Origin: Bacteroidales bacterium
Lineage (GTDB): Bacteria > Bacteroidota > Bacteroidia > Bacteroidales > UBA932
Length of the DNA: 42,426 nucleotides
Reading direction: 5' to 3'
Assembly (NCBI GenBank): GCA_017549145.1
Contig: JAFYVM010000021.1
Span: 1 to 42,426, forward strand
Both the position numbers and the translations under genes were made by a program. How positions within the stretch are numbered: the first letter of the stretch is position 1; each line of letters opens with the position of its first letter. Positions 1 through 7,315 of this stretch are shown here, piece after piece. The notes under the pieces were generated by a model, which was given only the letters and a program-made list of their open reading frames with translations, was not told the DNA's origin and searched no databases.

Positions 1-88
1 CGCTTGGGAGGCTTATTATATCATTTCAAGGGTGTTGACAAGTGAGCATCTGAAAACTGGGATGATGAACAGATGTTGAGCTTAAGAG

Positions 89-787
89 TTACTGATCCAA
101 ACTCAGAGATTTTAGTACAGTGTATTTATCTTCAGTTTTTAAGTTTCTCCATAAATGATTGATATAAGCTTGATTCATTCGGGCTATTAAATCATTAAAC
201 CGCAAAAAGAAGTCAACCAGTCTCATTGTTTCCATTACTTCCTTACTTTCATTAATTTCTTCGTGTCGGGATTCATATAACATTGGGATGTCGATATGCA
301 CTTCGGCATTTCTGACATCTTTCCACCAACTGTCTTGTTTGGATATATCATCCAGGTCGGATAAAATATGCCCAAACTCCAATTTGAAGCCCGGAAACAT
401 ATGAATTATCTCCTGTAACTTGCTACAATATGATTCTTTATGCGCCTTCTCATTAAAGCCATATAGTCTTTTAAAACTCTCGTTTAGTTGAACCTTCAAC
501 TTACCACGTAGAAAACTCTTCTCGTATTGTATTTCAGTGTTTAGGAAATATTTGGTCAGAACTATGCAATCGCCAAATGAATAGCTGATGAATGTACTCA
601 CATCATTCATAGTGCCCATTATGTGATTGAATTCATGGTTCTGTGATGGTGGGAACTCTTGAATAACCTGATGCATTCCATCAATGGATTCTGCAAAAGT
701 TTGTATTGTTTCATCTGCAATTATTGTAAGTTGTCTGCGCTCTTGATCAGTTAAAATATGATTATTAAATACAGCGGTGGTTTCCAT
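89..787 (-). CDS. Hypothetical helical protein with a HEPN-like RNxxxH motif
   Basis: Predicted 232-residue soluble protein that I cannot place in a named family. It has no signal peptide or membrane segment and reads as mostly helical. Residues 159-164 (RNAEVH) match the RX4-6H pattern of HEPN-fold ribonucleases, including the Asn that often follows the Arg. HEPN proteins act in toxin-antitoxin, abortive-infection and RNA-processing roles; a nuclease role here is inference from one short motif. The ATG at 787 is chosen because a TATATTTG box (812-819, minus) lies just upstream and residues further upstream run through non-coding sequence and the tRNA. It stands alone beside the 3' end of tRNA-Leu, a common position for acquired genes; the left flank is outside the window. 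Confidence 0.6.
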   Translation of the reverse strand: METTAVFNNHILTDQERRQLTIIADETIQTFAESIDGMHQVIQEFPPSQNHEFNHIMGTMNDVSTFISYSFGDCIVLTKYFLNTEIQYEKSFLRGKLKVQLNESFKRLYGFNEKAHKESYCSKLQEIIHMFPGFKLEFGHILSDLDDISKQDSWWKDVRNAEVHIDIPMLYESRHEEINESKEVMETMRLVDFFLRFNDLIARMNQAYINHLWRNLKTEDKYTVLKSLSLDQ

Positions 788-811
788 GTGGCAGTATGAT
801 TTGTTCTTGTG

Positions 812-819
812 CAAATATA
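812..819 (-). promoter_or_regulatory. Bacteroidota -7 box for the HEPN-like gene
   Basis: TATATTTG on the minus strand matches the TAnnTTTG -7 element of Bacteroidota. Transcription would begin about 20 nt before the ATG at 787. No clear -33 TTG is visible. Confidence 0.45.
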
Positions 820-887
820 CATAATCAAAGTGAATAGCTGGTTTCAGTGCCGGGTACAATTTGTCCCCCTCACCAATCACTATCGAC

Positions 888-971
888 CGAGTGCAAAAAC
901 ATACCGAAACTGCTCTTGATACCCCGGAAAAAGATGGGATCAGGAGCAGTTTCCCGGTAAAAATGCACTCG
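888..971. repeat. Long imperfect hairpin (84 nt)
   Basis: Arms pair over about 30 bp: CGAGTGCA (888-895) with TGCACTCG (964-971), TACCG (902-906) with CGGTA (955-959), AAACTGCTC (907-915) with GAGCAGTTT (944-952), then TTGAT/ATCAG with one wobble and CCC/GGG, closing on an 11-nt loop at 925-935. No coding sequence covers it. There is no T-run next to it, so it is not a standard terminator. It may be a small non-autonomous element or a recombination site. Confidence 0.6.
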
Positions 972-1040
972 ATACCCAGAAGAAATCCGGAAATTCGCGG
1001 ACTTTCTGTGGTGCAACCGTGGTGCAAAAGGGAAAAAGAA

Positions 1041-1075
1041 AAATGCAAGTGTTTGAAAATCAAGCACTTGCATTT
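1041..1075 (-). terminator. Rho-independent terminator of tRNA-Leu
   Basis: Perfect 11-bp inverted repeat (AAATGCAAGTG at 1041-1051, CACTTGCATTT at 1065-1075) with a 13-nt loop. On the minus strand it is followed by a T-rich run. It lies 4 nt after the encoded CCA of the tRNA. Confidence 0.8.
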
Positions 1076-1078
1076 GTT

Positions 1079-1163
1079 TGGTACCCGGAGCCGGGATCGA
1101 ACCGGCACGGATTGCTCCACTGGTGTTTGAGACCAGCGCGTCTACCGATTCCGCCATCCGGGC
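1079..1163 (-). tRNA. tRNA-Leu (anticodon CAA)
   Basis: Full cloverleaf on the minus strand, 85 nt including an encoded CCA (1079-1081). The acceptor is GCCCGGA/TCCGGGT with a G-U first pair. The D-arm is of leucine type (GCGGAATCGGTAGACGC). The anticodon stem is CTGGT/ACCAG around the loop CTCAAAC, giving anticodon CAA, which reads UUG. The long variable arm (class II) and the T-arm GCCGG-TTCGATC-CCGGC support leucine. It has its own promoter box and terminator. Confidence 0.96.
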
Positions 1164-1194
1164 TTGAAGGATAGACCTTCTGGTTTTGAGTTTG

Positions 1195-1202
1195 CAAAGA
1201 TA
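1195..1202 (-). promoter_or_regulatory. -7 box for tRNA-Leu
   Basis: TATCTTTG on the minus strand (TAnnTTTG type), about 32 nt before the mature 5' end of the tRNA. It is divergent from the aroB promoter box. Confidence 0.55.
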
Positions 1203-1247
1203 TTGTAAATTGTGCGAATTACCAACATTTTTGAAAAGGAAAATGCT

Positions 1248-1255
1248 TACTTTTG
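1248..1255 (+). promoter_or_regulatory. -7 box of the aroB operon
   Basis: TACTTTTG matches TAnnTTTG, 20 nt before the aroB ATG. A TTTG at 1230-1233 may serve as the -33 element, although the spacing is short. Confidence 0.5.
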
Positions 1256-1274
1256 TAGGATTCAACAAATTTAG

Positions 1275-2387
1275 ATGAGACATATCAATATATATTCGGG
1301 AGAACGCTGCATCAGCAGAGTGGTAATCAACAGCAGTTTTGAAGGTCTGGAGGCTGAGCTTGCTCGCCACAATCGTGTATTCGCAGTTATGGATAACAGG
1401 GTGGCGGCAGAGTGTCCGGCATCCCATTTTTTGGCAGATTTCTTCGGCAGGAAGGGTGTGCCGGGAATGCTGATTGAGGCTTCGGAGCAGACTAAGACAA
1501 TGGATACAGTGATGGAGGTATGCTCGTGGCTTTTGGAGCAGGGTGCAGACAGAGATGCTTTGGTGCTTGCCATTGGTGGAGGTGTGACCTCGGATATCGT
1601 TGGATTTGCAGCTGCGATCTATAAGCGCGGAATCCGCTCGGCTTATATCCCGACAACTTTCCTTGCACAGGTGGATGCCGCTATTGGCGGAAAGACCGGT
1701 GTCAACTTCAATAATTACAAGAATGTCCTTGGTGTGATCCGTCAGCCGGAGTTTACATATTTGTGCCCACAGATGCTTGAGAGCCTCTCTCGCAGAGATT
1801 TTCTTTCAGGTGCTGCAGAGCTCTTGAAGACTTTCATTATTGAGGATAACGGATATTTTGATCGCGCAGTTAAGTGGCTTCGTGGCTATGCCTTGACTCA
1901 GACTCAGGAGGCCGGTGCTGAGTACATGAAGGCTACTATGGATGAACTTTTGGACCTTATCGCAGCCGCAGCTCAGGTGAAGATTTCAATTGTGTCGCGT
2001 GATCAGTTCGAGAGAGGGGAGCGTCGCAAGCTCAATCTTGGCCATACATTCGGACATGCAATCGAGACTTTGGCTCAGCGCAAGGGCTATGATATAACTC
2101 ACGGCGAGGCAGTGTCGATGGGTATTCTTTTGGCTGCAGAGTTGGCTGATTCTTACGAGATGAGGAATCCAGAGGAGGGACTTGCACGTCGTCTGGACGA
2201 GGCTTTCCTTTCATGTGGTCTTCCAATCGGCTGCCCATTCCGTGTGTCGGCAATGACTGAGATTATGCGCAAGGATAAGAAGGCAGGTGCTGGAAAGGTG
2301 CATTTTGTGCTGCCTTTCGAGGTGGGAGATGTCAGGGTGATTGATTTCACCGTTGAGGATGTTACTCGTCTTTTGTCTGTTAAATAG
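1275..2387 (+). CDS. aroB: 3-dehydroquinate synthase
   Basis: Cytosolic enzyme of 370 residues that converts DAHP to 3-dehydroquinate, the second step of the shikimate pathway. It needs NAD and a divalent metal. The NAD-binding segment (AIGGGVTSDIVGFAA, about 98-112), the family signature PTTFLAQVDAAIGGKTGVN (about 125-143), and the metal-ligand region with Glu in SGAAELLK and His in NLGHTFGHAIE and THGEAVSMG are all present. The length is typical. It starts an operon with the aroD-aroA fusion 6 nt downstream and then aroC. The promoter box at 1248 lies directly upstream. Confidence 0.97.
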   Translation: MRHINIYSGERCISRVVINSSFEGLEAELARHNRVFAVMDNRVAAECPASHFLADFFGRKGVPGMLIEASEQTKTMDTVMEVCSWLLEQGADRDALVLAIGGGVTSDIVGFAAAIYKRGIRSAYIPTTFLAQVDAAIGGKTGVNFNNYKNVLGVIRQPEFTYLCPQMLESLSRRDFLSGAAELLKTFIIEDNGYFDRAVKWLRGYALTQTQEAGAEYMKATMDELLDLIAAAAQVKISIVSRDQFERGERRKLNLGHTFGHAIETLAQRKGYDITHGEAVSMGILLAAELADSYEMRNPEEGLARRLDEAFLSCGLPIGCPFRVSAMTEIMRKDKKAGAGKVHFVLPFEVGDVRVIDFTVEDVTRLLSVK

Positions 2388-2393
2388 GAAAAT

Positions 2394-4523
2394 ATGATTT
2401 GTACCGTTATACATAATAAGAACTTCGAGCAGATCCTCGAGGCGTTGGAGCAGTGTGAGATGGCGGAGATCCGCTTGGACAGCTGTCGTATGTCTGCGCG
2501 TGAGATTCAGGAGTGCTTTTCTTCGGATGTGCCTTTGATTGCGACCTGTCGTTTGGCTGAGCTTATGGCTTCTGAACCTTCGCTTCAGGATGAGTCGATG
2601 ACGCAGCAGAGCCGTGAGATCAAGGCGGCGCAGATCGCGGAAAAGCGTCTGTGTCAGGCGATTGAGGCAGGTGCGCGATATGTGGATGTGGAGATTGAGG
2701 CGCCGAAGCAGATGTCGAAGAGAGTTCGCAATGTGGCCCATGAGAACGGTACAGTCTTCATTCGTTCATACCATGATTTCGAGGGTACAGCATCTGTGGA
2801 TGCGCTTAGAACCCTTGTGGTGAAGTGCCATTATCATGGTGCGGATATGGTAAAGGTTGCAACGATGGCTTCTTCGCAAGAGGATGCGGAGAGGGTGTTG
2901 TCGCTATATGAGTGGTGTGGTGGTATGCAGGGTACCGATATGGAAAACCTTGCAGATGGTGGCTTGATAGCATTCTGTATGGGTGAGGCAGGTCGCGAGT
3001 CTCGCTTGGAGTGTCTCCGTCGTGGTGCTCCGTTTACATATACAGCGCTGGATGGAGATGAGGCTGTGGCTCCTGGCCAATGGTCTATGTCCGAGATGAA
3101 GGCGGCAGTGTATGGTGAGGCCGGCCACAGATATCCTCAGCTGGATCCATTGTCGGTGCCATGTTCAAAGAGTTTTGCTCAGCGTGCGATCATTGCTGCA
3201 GCTTTGGCAGACGGCGTTTCGCATCTTAGAGGATATACGCCATGTGGTGATAATGAGGCGGCACTTGCTGTAGCTAGGGAACTTGGTGCAGATGTGCAAC
3301 TGGATGGAACAACAATTACAATCAAGGGTGTCGCAGCTTCGCGTGGTTTGTTATCTGCCTTGGGGGCAGGTGATCATGCTACAGTGCATGTGGGAGAGTC
3401 AGGCCTGTTGGCAAGGATGGTCATTCCTCTGATGGCTCAGCTTCATGAGGGACCGGTTGAGGTTACAGGTGAGAAGACTTTGCTTAAGCGTCCGCTTACT
3501 GGAGCACGTGAGATTCTGGAGGCTGTTGGGTGTGGGGTGAAGGAGATCCTTCGCTGCGCTCAGGATGACAGAGAGGATGCGGTGCGGATTCCATTGACTG
3601 TGGAGGGGCCGTTGAAGAGTGGCGGAAGAGTGGTGATAAGCGGCAAACATGGCTCACAACTCATTACAGGCCTGTTGATGGCGCTGTCTTTTGCAGAGAA
3701 GAATACAACTCTTGTGGTCAATGACCCTAAGAGCATACCATATATTTTCATTACCCTCGAGGTGCTTAAGAAGTTTGGAGTCAAGATCGGCAATGAGATG
3801 CTTGGCGGTCGCGATTTCCTGGAGTCCAATGGTGATTGGTCGCTTTGTACTGAGATGGTTTTCAAGGTGAGGGGAGGCCAGAGATTGAAGGCTACAGATA
3901 TCGACCTTGAGGGAGATTGGAGCGCTGCTGCTAACTTCCTCGTGGCGGGAGCAGTCTTCGGAAAGGTGGAGGTCGCAGGACTGGACACGACTTCGCTTCA
4001 GGCGGACCTTTCTATTATGGATATATTGATGGATGCCGGTGCAAGCTTGTCGCAGGTTGATGGAGCGAGGGGAAATATCGCTGTTCAGCGTGCTCCGCTC
4101 AGAGCATTCAATGTGGATGCGTCGAACTGCCCGGATCTTTTCCCAGTGATTTCAGTGCTGGCTGCATTCTGTCAGGGAACCAGCCGTATTGCGGGTCTTG
4201 GACGTTTGGCGAACAAAGAGAGTGACAGGGCAAAGGCAATCCTTGAAATGTTGAGTCAGATGGGTGTGGAGGCACATCGTAAGGATGATGAGTTGGTTGT
4301 CAAGGGATATTCACTTGTTCAGCGTCTGCTCGGACAATCCTCAGGTGAGTCATGCCAGCCAGGTCTGTTGAAGGGTGGAGAATATACATCGCACCATGAT
4401 CATAGAATGGTGATGGCGCTGAAGGTGGCATCTTTGGGAGCAGATGGCCCTATCGTCATTGATGATGAGGATTGTGTGGCAAAGTCGTTCCCATCGTTTA
4501 ATGAGCAGTTCTCGCTAATGTAA
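2394..4523 (+). CDS. aroDA: Fused type I 3-dehydroquinate dehydratase / EPSP synthase
   Basis: A 709-residue bifunctional enzyme. Residues 1 to about 215 are a type I dehydroquinate dehydratase: VDVEIEAPK holds the acidic residue, SYHDFEGT the catalytic His and VKVATMA the Schiff-base Lys. After a short linker, about 245-709 form EPSP synthase (shikimate-3-phosphate plus PEP). Visible EPSP motifs are CSKSFAQRA (Lys, Ser, Arg), HGSQLITGLLMAL, EGDWSAAANFL, CPDLFPVI (catalytic Asp), KESDRAKAI, HHDHRMVMA and CVAKSFPSF. All key residues are present, so both halves should be active. The intervening step (AroE) is not in this protein. Residues 384-392 (EILRCAQDD) come from an in-frame palindromic repeat. 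The gene follows aroB by 6 nt. No frameshift or internal stop is seen, so the fusion looks real. Confidence 0.95.
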   Translation: MICTVIHNKNFEQILEALEQCEMAEIRLDSCRMSAREIQECFSSDVPLIATCRLAELMASEPSLQDESMTQQSREIKAAQIAEKRLCQAIEAGARYVDVEIEAPKQMSKRVRNVAHENGTVFIRSYHDFEGTASVDALRTLVVKCHYHGADMVKVATMASSQEDAERVLSLYEWCGGMQGTDMENLADGGLIAFCMGEAGRESRLECLRRGAPFTYTALDGDEAVAPGQWSMSEMKAAVYGEAGHRYPQLDPLSVPCSKSFAQRAIIAAALADGVSHLRGYTPCGDNEAALAVARELGADVQLDGTTITIKGVAASRGLLSALGAGDHATVHVGESGLLARMVIPLMAQLHEGPVEVTGEKTLLKRPLTGAREILEAVGCGVKEILRCAQDDREDAVRIPLTVEGPLKSGGRVVISGKHGSQLITGLLMALSFAEKNTTLVVNDPKSIPYIFITLEVLKKFGVKIGNEMLGGRDFLESNGDWSLCTEMVFKVRGGQRLKATDIDLEGDWSAAANFLVAGAVFGKVEVAGLDTTSLQADLSIMDILMDAGASLSQVDGARGNIAVQRAPLRAFNVDASNCPDLFPVISVLAAFCQGTSRIAGLGRLANKESDRAKAILEMLSQMGVEAHRKDDELVVKGYSLVQRLLGQSSGESCQPGLLKGGEYTSHHDHRMVMALKVASLGADGPIVIDDEDCVAKSFPSFNEQFSLM
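3541..3570 (+). repeat. Dispersed palindromic repeat, copy 1, inside aroA
   Basis: Thirty bases identical at all but one position to 5131-5160. The core 21 bp (3546-3566) is an imperfect palindrome: ATCCT/AGGAT outer pairs, a 2-nt mismatch, then GC/GC. In this reading frame it encodes EILRCAQDD and keeps the frame open. The reverse complement of the core matches the repeat at 27677-27697 with few changes. Confidence 0.85.
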
Positions 4524-4556
4524 AATGCAATGCTCTGATTTATAGGGAGTTATGCG

Positions 4557-4608
4557 AACTACGTGCCGCCAAAGGGGAGCACGCACTTTGTGTAAGGGGT
4601 TGGTAGTT
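4557..4608. repeat. Nested inverted repeat between aroDA and aroC
   Basis: In the 108-bp gap, AACTAC (4557-4562) pairs with GTAGTT (4603-4608) and GTGC (4563-4566) with GCAC (4579-4582). The stems are short and there is no T-run, so it is not a terminator. It may be a small repeat element or a leader structure for aroC. Confidence 0.3.
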
Positions 4609-4631
4609 AATAGGTTACAAAATACGCAAAT

Positions 4632-5657
4632 ATGAATACGTTCGGAAGAAAGTTTAGAGTGACGATTTTTGGAGAGTCTCATGGTGAGGCAATCGGAGTG
4701 GTACTTGATGGAGTGCCTGCCGGTTTGGAGCTATGTGAGGCTGACTTTGAAAAGGATATACTTCGTCGCAAAAGCGGCTCGAAGGGTACCACTCCACGTA
4801 TCGAGTCAGACATGCCGCAGATCTTGAGCGGAGTGTTTGAGGGACATACTACTGGTGCGCCGCTCGCCATGCTCTTCCGTAATGAGAACACAAAGTCTCA
4901 GGACTACAGCCAGTTCGCAGCTAAGCCTCGTCCGGGCCATGCAGACCTGACCGCTGCACTCAGATGGGATGACTGTAATGACCCTCGTGGTGGCGGACAT
5001 TTTTCAGGCAGGATGACTCTTCCTGTGGTTGCAGCCGGAGTGGTTGCAAAGAAGATTCTGGCAGATGCTACTATCCTTGATGAGACTCCTTGCAGTGAGA
5101 TCAATGCGAGTATTGTAGAGCTCGGAGGAGAGGAGATCCTTCGCTGTGCTCAGGATGACATGTCAGCAGAGTGGCAGGAGGCAATTGAAAAGGCAGCAAA
5201 GGATGGTGATAGTCTTGGTGCAGTCGTGGAGTGCTGCGTTCCGAACATTGATCCGGGCTATGGAGAACCGTTCTGGGATAGCATTGAGTCACAGATTGCA
5301 CATGCTGTGTTTGCAATTCCTGGCGTTCGTGGAGTAGAGTTCGGAGATGGTTTCAAGGCTGCTGCCATGAGAGGCTCGGAGCATAATGATCCTATCGGTC
5401 CGGATGCGCGTCCGATTAAGAATGGTGCGGGCGGAGTGAATGGTGGCCTGACCAATGGTGCTCCTGTCGTATTCAGAGTAGCATTCAAACCAACATCGAG
5501 CATCAGTCGTGCTCAGCAGACCTTCAACTTTGAGACCGGCGAAATGGACACTCTCGAGATCAAAGGTCGCCACGATGTCTGCTATGCATTGCGTTGCCCA
5601 GTTGTCGTTGAGGCGATGACAGCAATCGTTCTTGCAGATTTCGCCCTCCTTCGTTAA
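4632..5657 (+). CDS. aroC: Chorismate synthase
   Basis: A 341-residue enzyme making chorismate from EPSP, the last step of the shikimate pathway; it needs reduced FMN. The N-terminal signature GESHGEAIGVVLDGVPAG, the RRKSG(S)KGTTPR region, RPGHAD, the DPRGGGHFSGRMT segment and the C-terminal KGRHDVC are all clear. It lies third in the operon, 108 bp after aroDA with no terminator between. Residues about 167-176 (EEILRCAQDD) are an in-frame copy of the same palindromic repeat found in aroA. They sit in a region between conserved blocks where chorismate synthases vary in length, so activity is probably kept. A strong terminator follows at 5682. Confidence 0.97.
   Translation: MNTFGRKFRVTIFGESHGEAIGVVLDGVPAGLELCEADFEKDILRRKSGSKGTTPRIESDMPQILSGVFEGHTTGAPLAMLFRNENTKSQDYSQFAAKPRPGHADLTAALRWDDCNDPRGGGHFSGRMTLPVVAAGVVAKKILADATILDETPCSEINASIVELGGEEILRCAQDDMSAEWQEAIEKAAKDGDSLGAVVECCVPNIDPGYGEPFWDSIESQIAHAVFAIPGVRGVEFGDGFKAAAMRGSEHNDPIGPDARPIKNGAGGVNGGLTNGAPVVFRVAFKPTSSISRAQQTFNFETGEMDTLEIKGRHDVCYALRCPVVVEAMTAIVLADFALLR
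5131..5160 (+). repeat. Dispersed palindromic repeat, copy 2, inside aroC
   Basis: Same 30-base unit as 3541-3570 with one C-to-T difference in the centre that is silent in the encoded peptide (TGC or TGT, Cys). It is read in the same frame in both genes and yields the identical peptide EILRCAQDD. The core palindrome is 5136-5156. Confidence 0.85.
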
Positions 5658-5681
5658 TCTGAATATATAGAGAAATAGTTG

Positions 5682-5720
5682 TCGTCCCAGAAAATTGTAT
5701 CGATTTTTCTGGGACGATTT
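5682..5720 (+). terminator. Terminator of the aro operon
   Basis: Perfect 13-bp inverted repeat (TCGTCCCAGAAAA at 5682-5694, TTTTCTGGGACGA at 5705-5717) with a 10-nt loop, 25 nt after the aroC stop. The downstream T-run is short. Confidence 0.75.
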
Positions 5721-5745
5721 GTATTTGTCACCTGCCCTACTTATT

Positions 5746-5889
5746 TCAAAATCGATACTTCTCGCAATTGCCATTCTATGCTTTCTACAGCAGATTTTGC
5801 GCAGTAACCATGTGCAAAATTATATGGTTGCTCTTCATGAATTTGTATATACGCTTCCTATGGCACATTGTACGCAGTATCGATTTTGA
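5746..5889. repeat. 144-bp intergenic segment bounded by 13-bp inverted repeats
   Basis: TCAAAATCGATAC at 5746-5758 and its exact reverse complement at 5877-5889 bound 118 bp with no gene. A third copy of the core GTATCGATTTT lies at 5697-5707. The rest of the 314-bp gap between aroC and the mscS-like gene holds nothing else I can recognise. It could be a degenerate mobile fragment or binding sites. Confidence 0.4.
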
Positions 5890-5971
5890 TGGGATGAGGG
5901 ATTGTTGAGCGAGGTCTCGTGACATAACAATGGACAAACGCATCACTAATGTGAATTTGTGCTATTTCATG

Positions 5972-7090
5972 CTAGTTCTGCAACGGAAGCTGGTAAAGGC
6001 GAAGCCCGAAGGCTGGGGCCATGGCAAGGAGGTGGTCGAAGATGTCCGACTGGATGGACTCGTACTCGGCCCAGACCTTGTCGCTCAAAAAGAAGTACAC
6101 CTCGATGGGCACTCCGAACTGTGTGGGTTCGCGTTGTGCAATAATCAGGTCAAGGTTCTGTGCCACAATCGGATGGCGGCGCAGGTATCTCTCAATGTAT
6201 ATCCTATAAAGTTGACTGTTGGTAGGCATGGAATACTCCATGTGGCTTCCTTCGTGCCCGATTGTATAATCCGCCATCAAAGGAACATTTTTCCTGATGT
6301 CTGCAATCATGTCTTCTGTGCAGAACTCCAGACTGCATAAATCCAGAAAGATTCTTTTGTCCACTCGGCGTCCGTCGCTTTCCGCCATTCCTCTCCAGTT
6401 CTTGAATGTTGAGCTGATCAGCGTGTATGGCGGAATCGTGCTGATGGTATTATCCCAGTTACGCACTTTGACTGTATTTAGTGTAATCTCCAGAACTGTT
6501 CCGTTGGCACTTCCATCCGGCATCTGAATCCAGTCTCCGATACGGATCATGTTGTTCTGCGAAAGCTGTACTCCCGATACAAATCCCAGGATACTATCCT
6601 TGAACACCAACATCAGCACAGCCGCAGAAGCACCCAATCCTGTAAGCAGGACGGTAGGGGACTTATCCAGTAGTATGGCAATTATGATGATGCCTGCAAC
6701 GAAATATAGAATCACCTGCAGGCCCTGAATCAATCCTTTAAGAGGATGTGTCTTGTTTTTATCGGTGTGCGAATACAGGTCGAGAAAGGTCAGTAGAATG
6801 CTGTTTGCAATGATCAGAAACACACATATAAGATAGATAAGAACCACCTTGTGAAACCAGATCAATACTGCTGACCCTCTGTCAAACACACCATAGAGCA
6901 TAAAATACAGCACGATGCCTGGAATTGCCAGAAGGCATTTCCTGCCTAGATTCCTTTTAGTCAGATATTCCCACCACTGCGATTTATTCAGTTTGCTGCC
7001 CTTGCGTGAGAGCAGAAAAAGAACGCCTCGGCAGAGAAAATAAATTCCCACTGCCAAGGCAATCACTGCTATGACCTTAATAGCTGTCAT
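5972..7090 (-). CDS. MscS-family mechanosensitive channel (YbdG-like)
   Basis: A 372-residue inner-membrane protein. There are about four to five hydrophobic segments in residues 1-150. The pore-lining helix is near ILLDKSPTVLLTGLGASAA, followed by the conserved MscS block FKDSILGFVSGVQLSQNNM and IRIGDWIQMPDGSANGTV. The cytosolic beta domain follows. The motif FKNWRGMAESDGRRVDKRI is typical of the YbdG (miniconductance) branch and not of short MscS. It likely releases solutes on osmotic downshock. It is the last gene after rubredoxin (5 nt gap); these may be cotranscribed from yifB. Confidence 0.88.
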   Translation of the reverse strand: MTAIKVIAVIALAVGIYFLCRGVLFLLSRKGSKLNKSQWWEYLTKRNLGRKCLLAIPGIVLYFMLYGVFDRGSAVLIWFHKVVLIYLICVFLIIANSILLTFLDLYSHTDKNKTHPLKGLIQGLQVILYFVAGIIIIAILLDKSPTVLLTGLGASAAVLMLVFKDSILGFVSGVQLSQNNMIRIGDWIQMPDGSANGTVLEITLNTVKVRNWDNTISTIPPYTLISSTFKNWRGMAESDGRRVDKRIFLDLCSLEFCTEDMIADIRKNVPLMADYTIGHEGSHMEYSMPTNSQLYRIYIERYLRRHPIVAQNLDLIIAQREPTQFGVPIEVYFFLSDKVWAEYESIQSDIFDHLLAMAPAFGLRLYQLPLQN

Positions 7091-7095
7091 AATCC

Positions 7096-7257
7096 CTACT
7101 GCTCTTCATCGAAAAACTCCTTACCAACTCCACATGCAGGACATGTCCAGTCCTCTGGAAGCTCTTCAAATGAAATTCCCGGAGGGACTCCGCTTTCCGG
7201 GTCACCGTCTGCCGGGTCGTAAATGTATCCGCAGACGTTGCAAATATATCGTTTCAT
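7096..7257 (-). CDS. Rubredoxin
   Basis: A 53-residue protein, too short for many gene callers but unmistakable. It starts [15 protein letters not shown] and ends in a [13 protein letters not shown] block. The two CxxC knuckles (Cys6/Cys9 and Cys39/Cys42) bind one iron. The GxPPGxxFEELPxDW spacing is canonical. Rubredoxins pass single electrons, in anaerobes often to peroxide- or oxygen-detoxifying enzymes. It sits between yifB (58 nt upstream) and the mscS-like gene (5 nt downstream). No obvious partner is nearby. Confidence 0.96.
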   Translation of the reverse strand: MKRYICNVCGYIYDPADGDPESGVPPGISFEELPEDWTCPACGVGKEFFDEEQ

Positions 7258-7315
7258 AACCACATAGTTTTACGCAAGCACCTATGGCAATATTCAGACC
7301 TTATCTATTAACCGG

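Noticed and set aside
870-1427. A long minus-strand frame running through tRNA-Leu and the aroB start.
   Set aside because: It crosses a tRNA, its terminator and the start of aroB, and has no promoter or motif.
3399-3650. A minus-strand frame containing VILSAAKDLL, a peptide seen in many database entries.
   Set aside because: It is the reverse reading of the palindromic repeat in aroA, not a gene.
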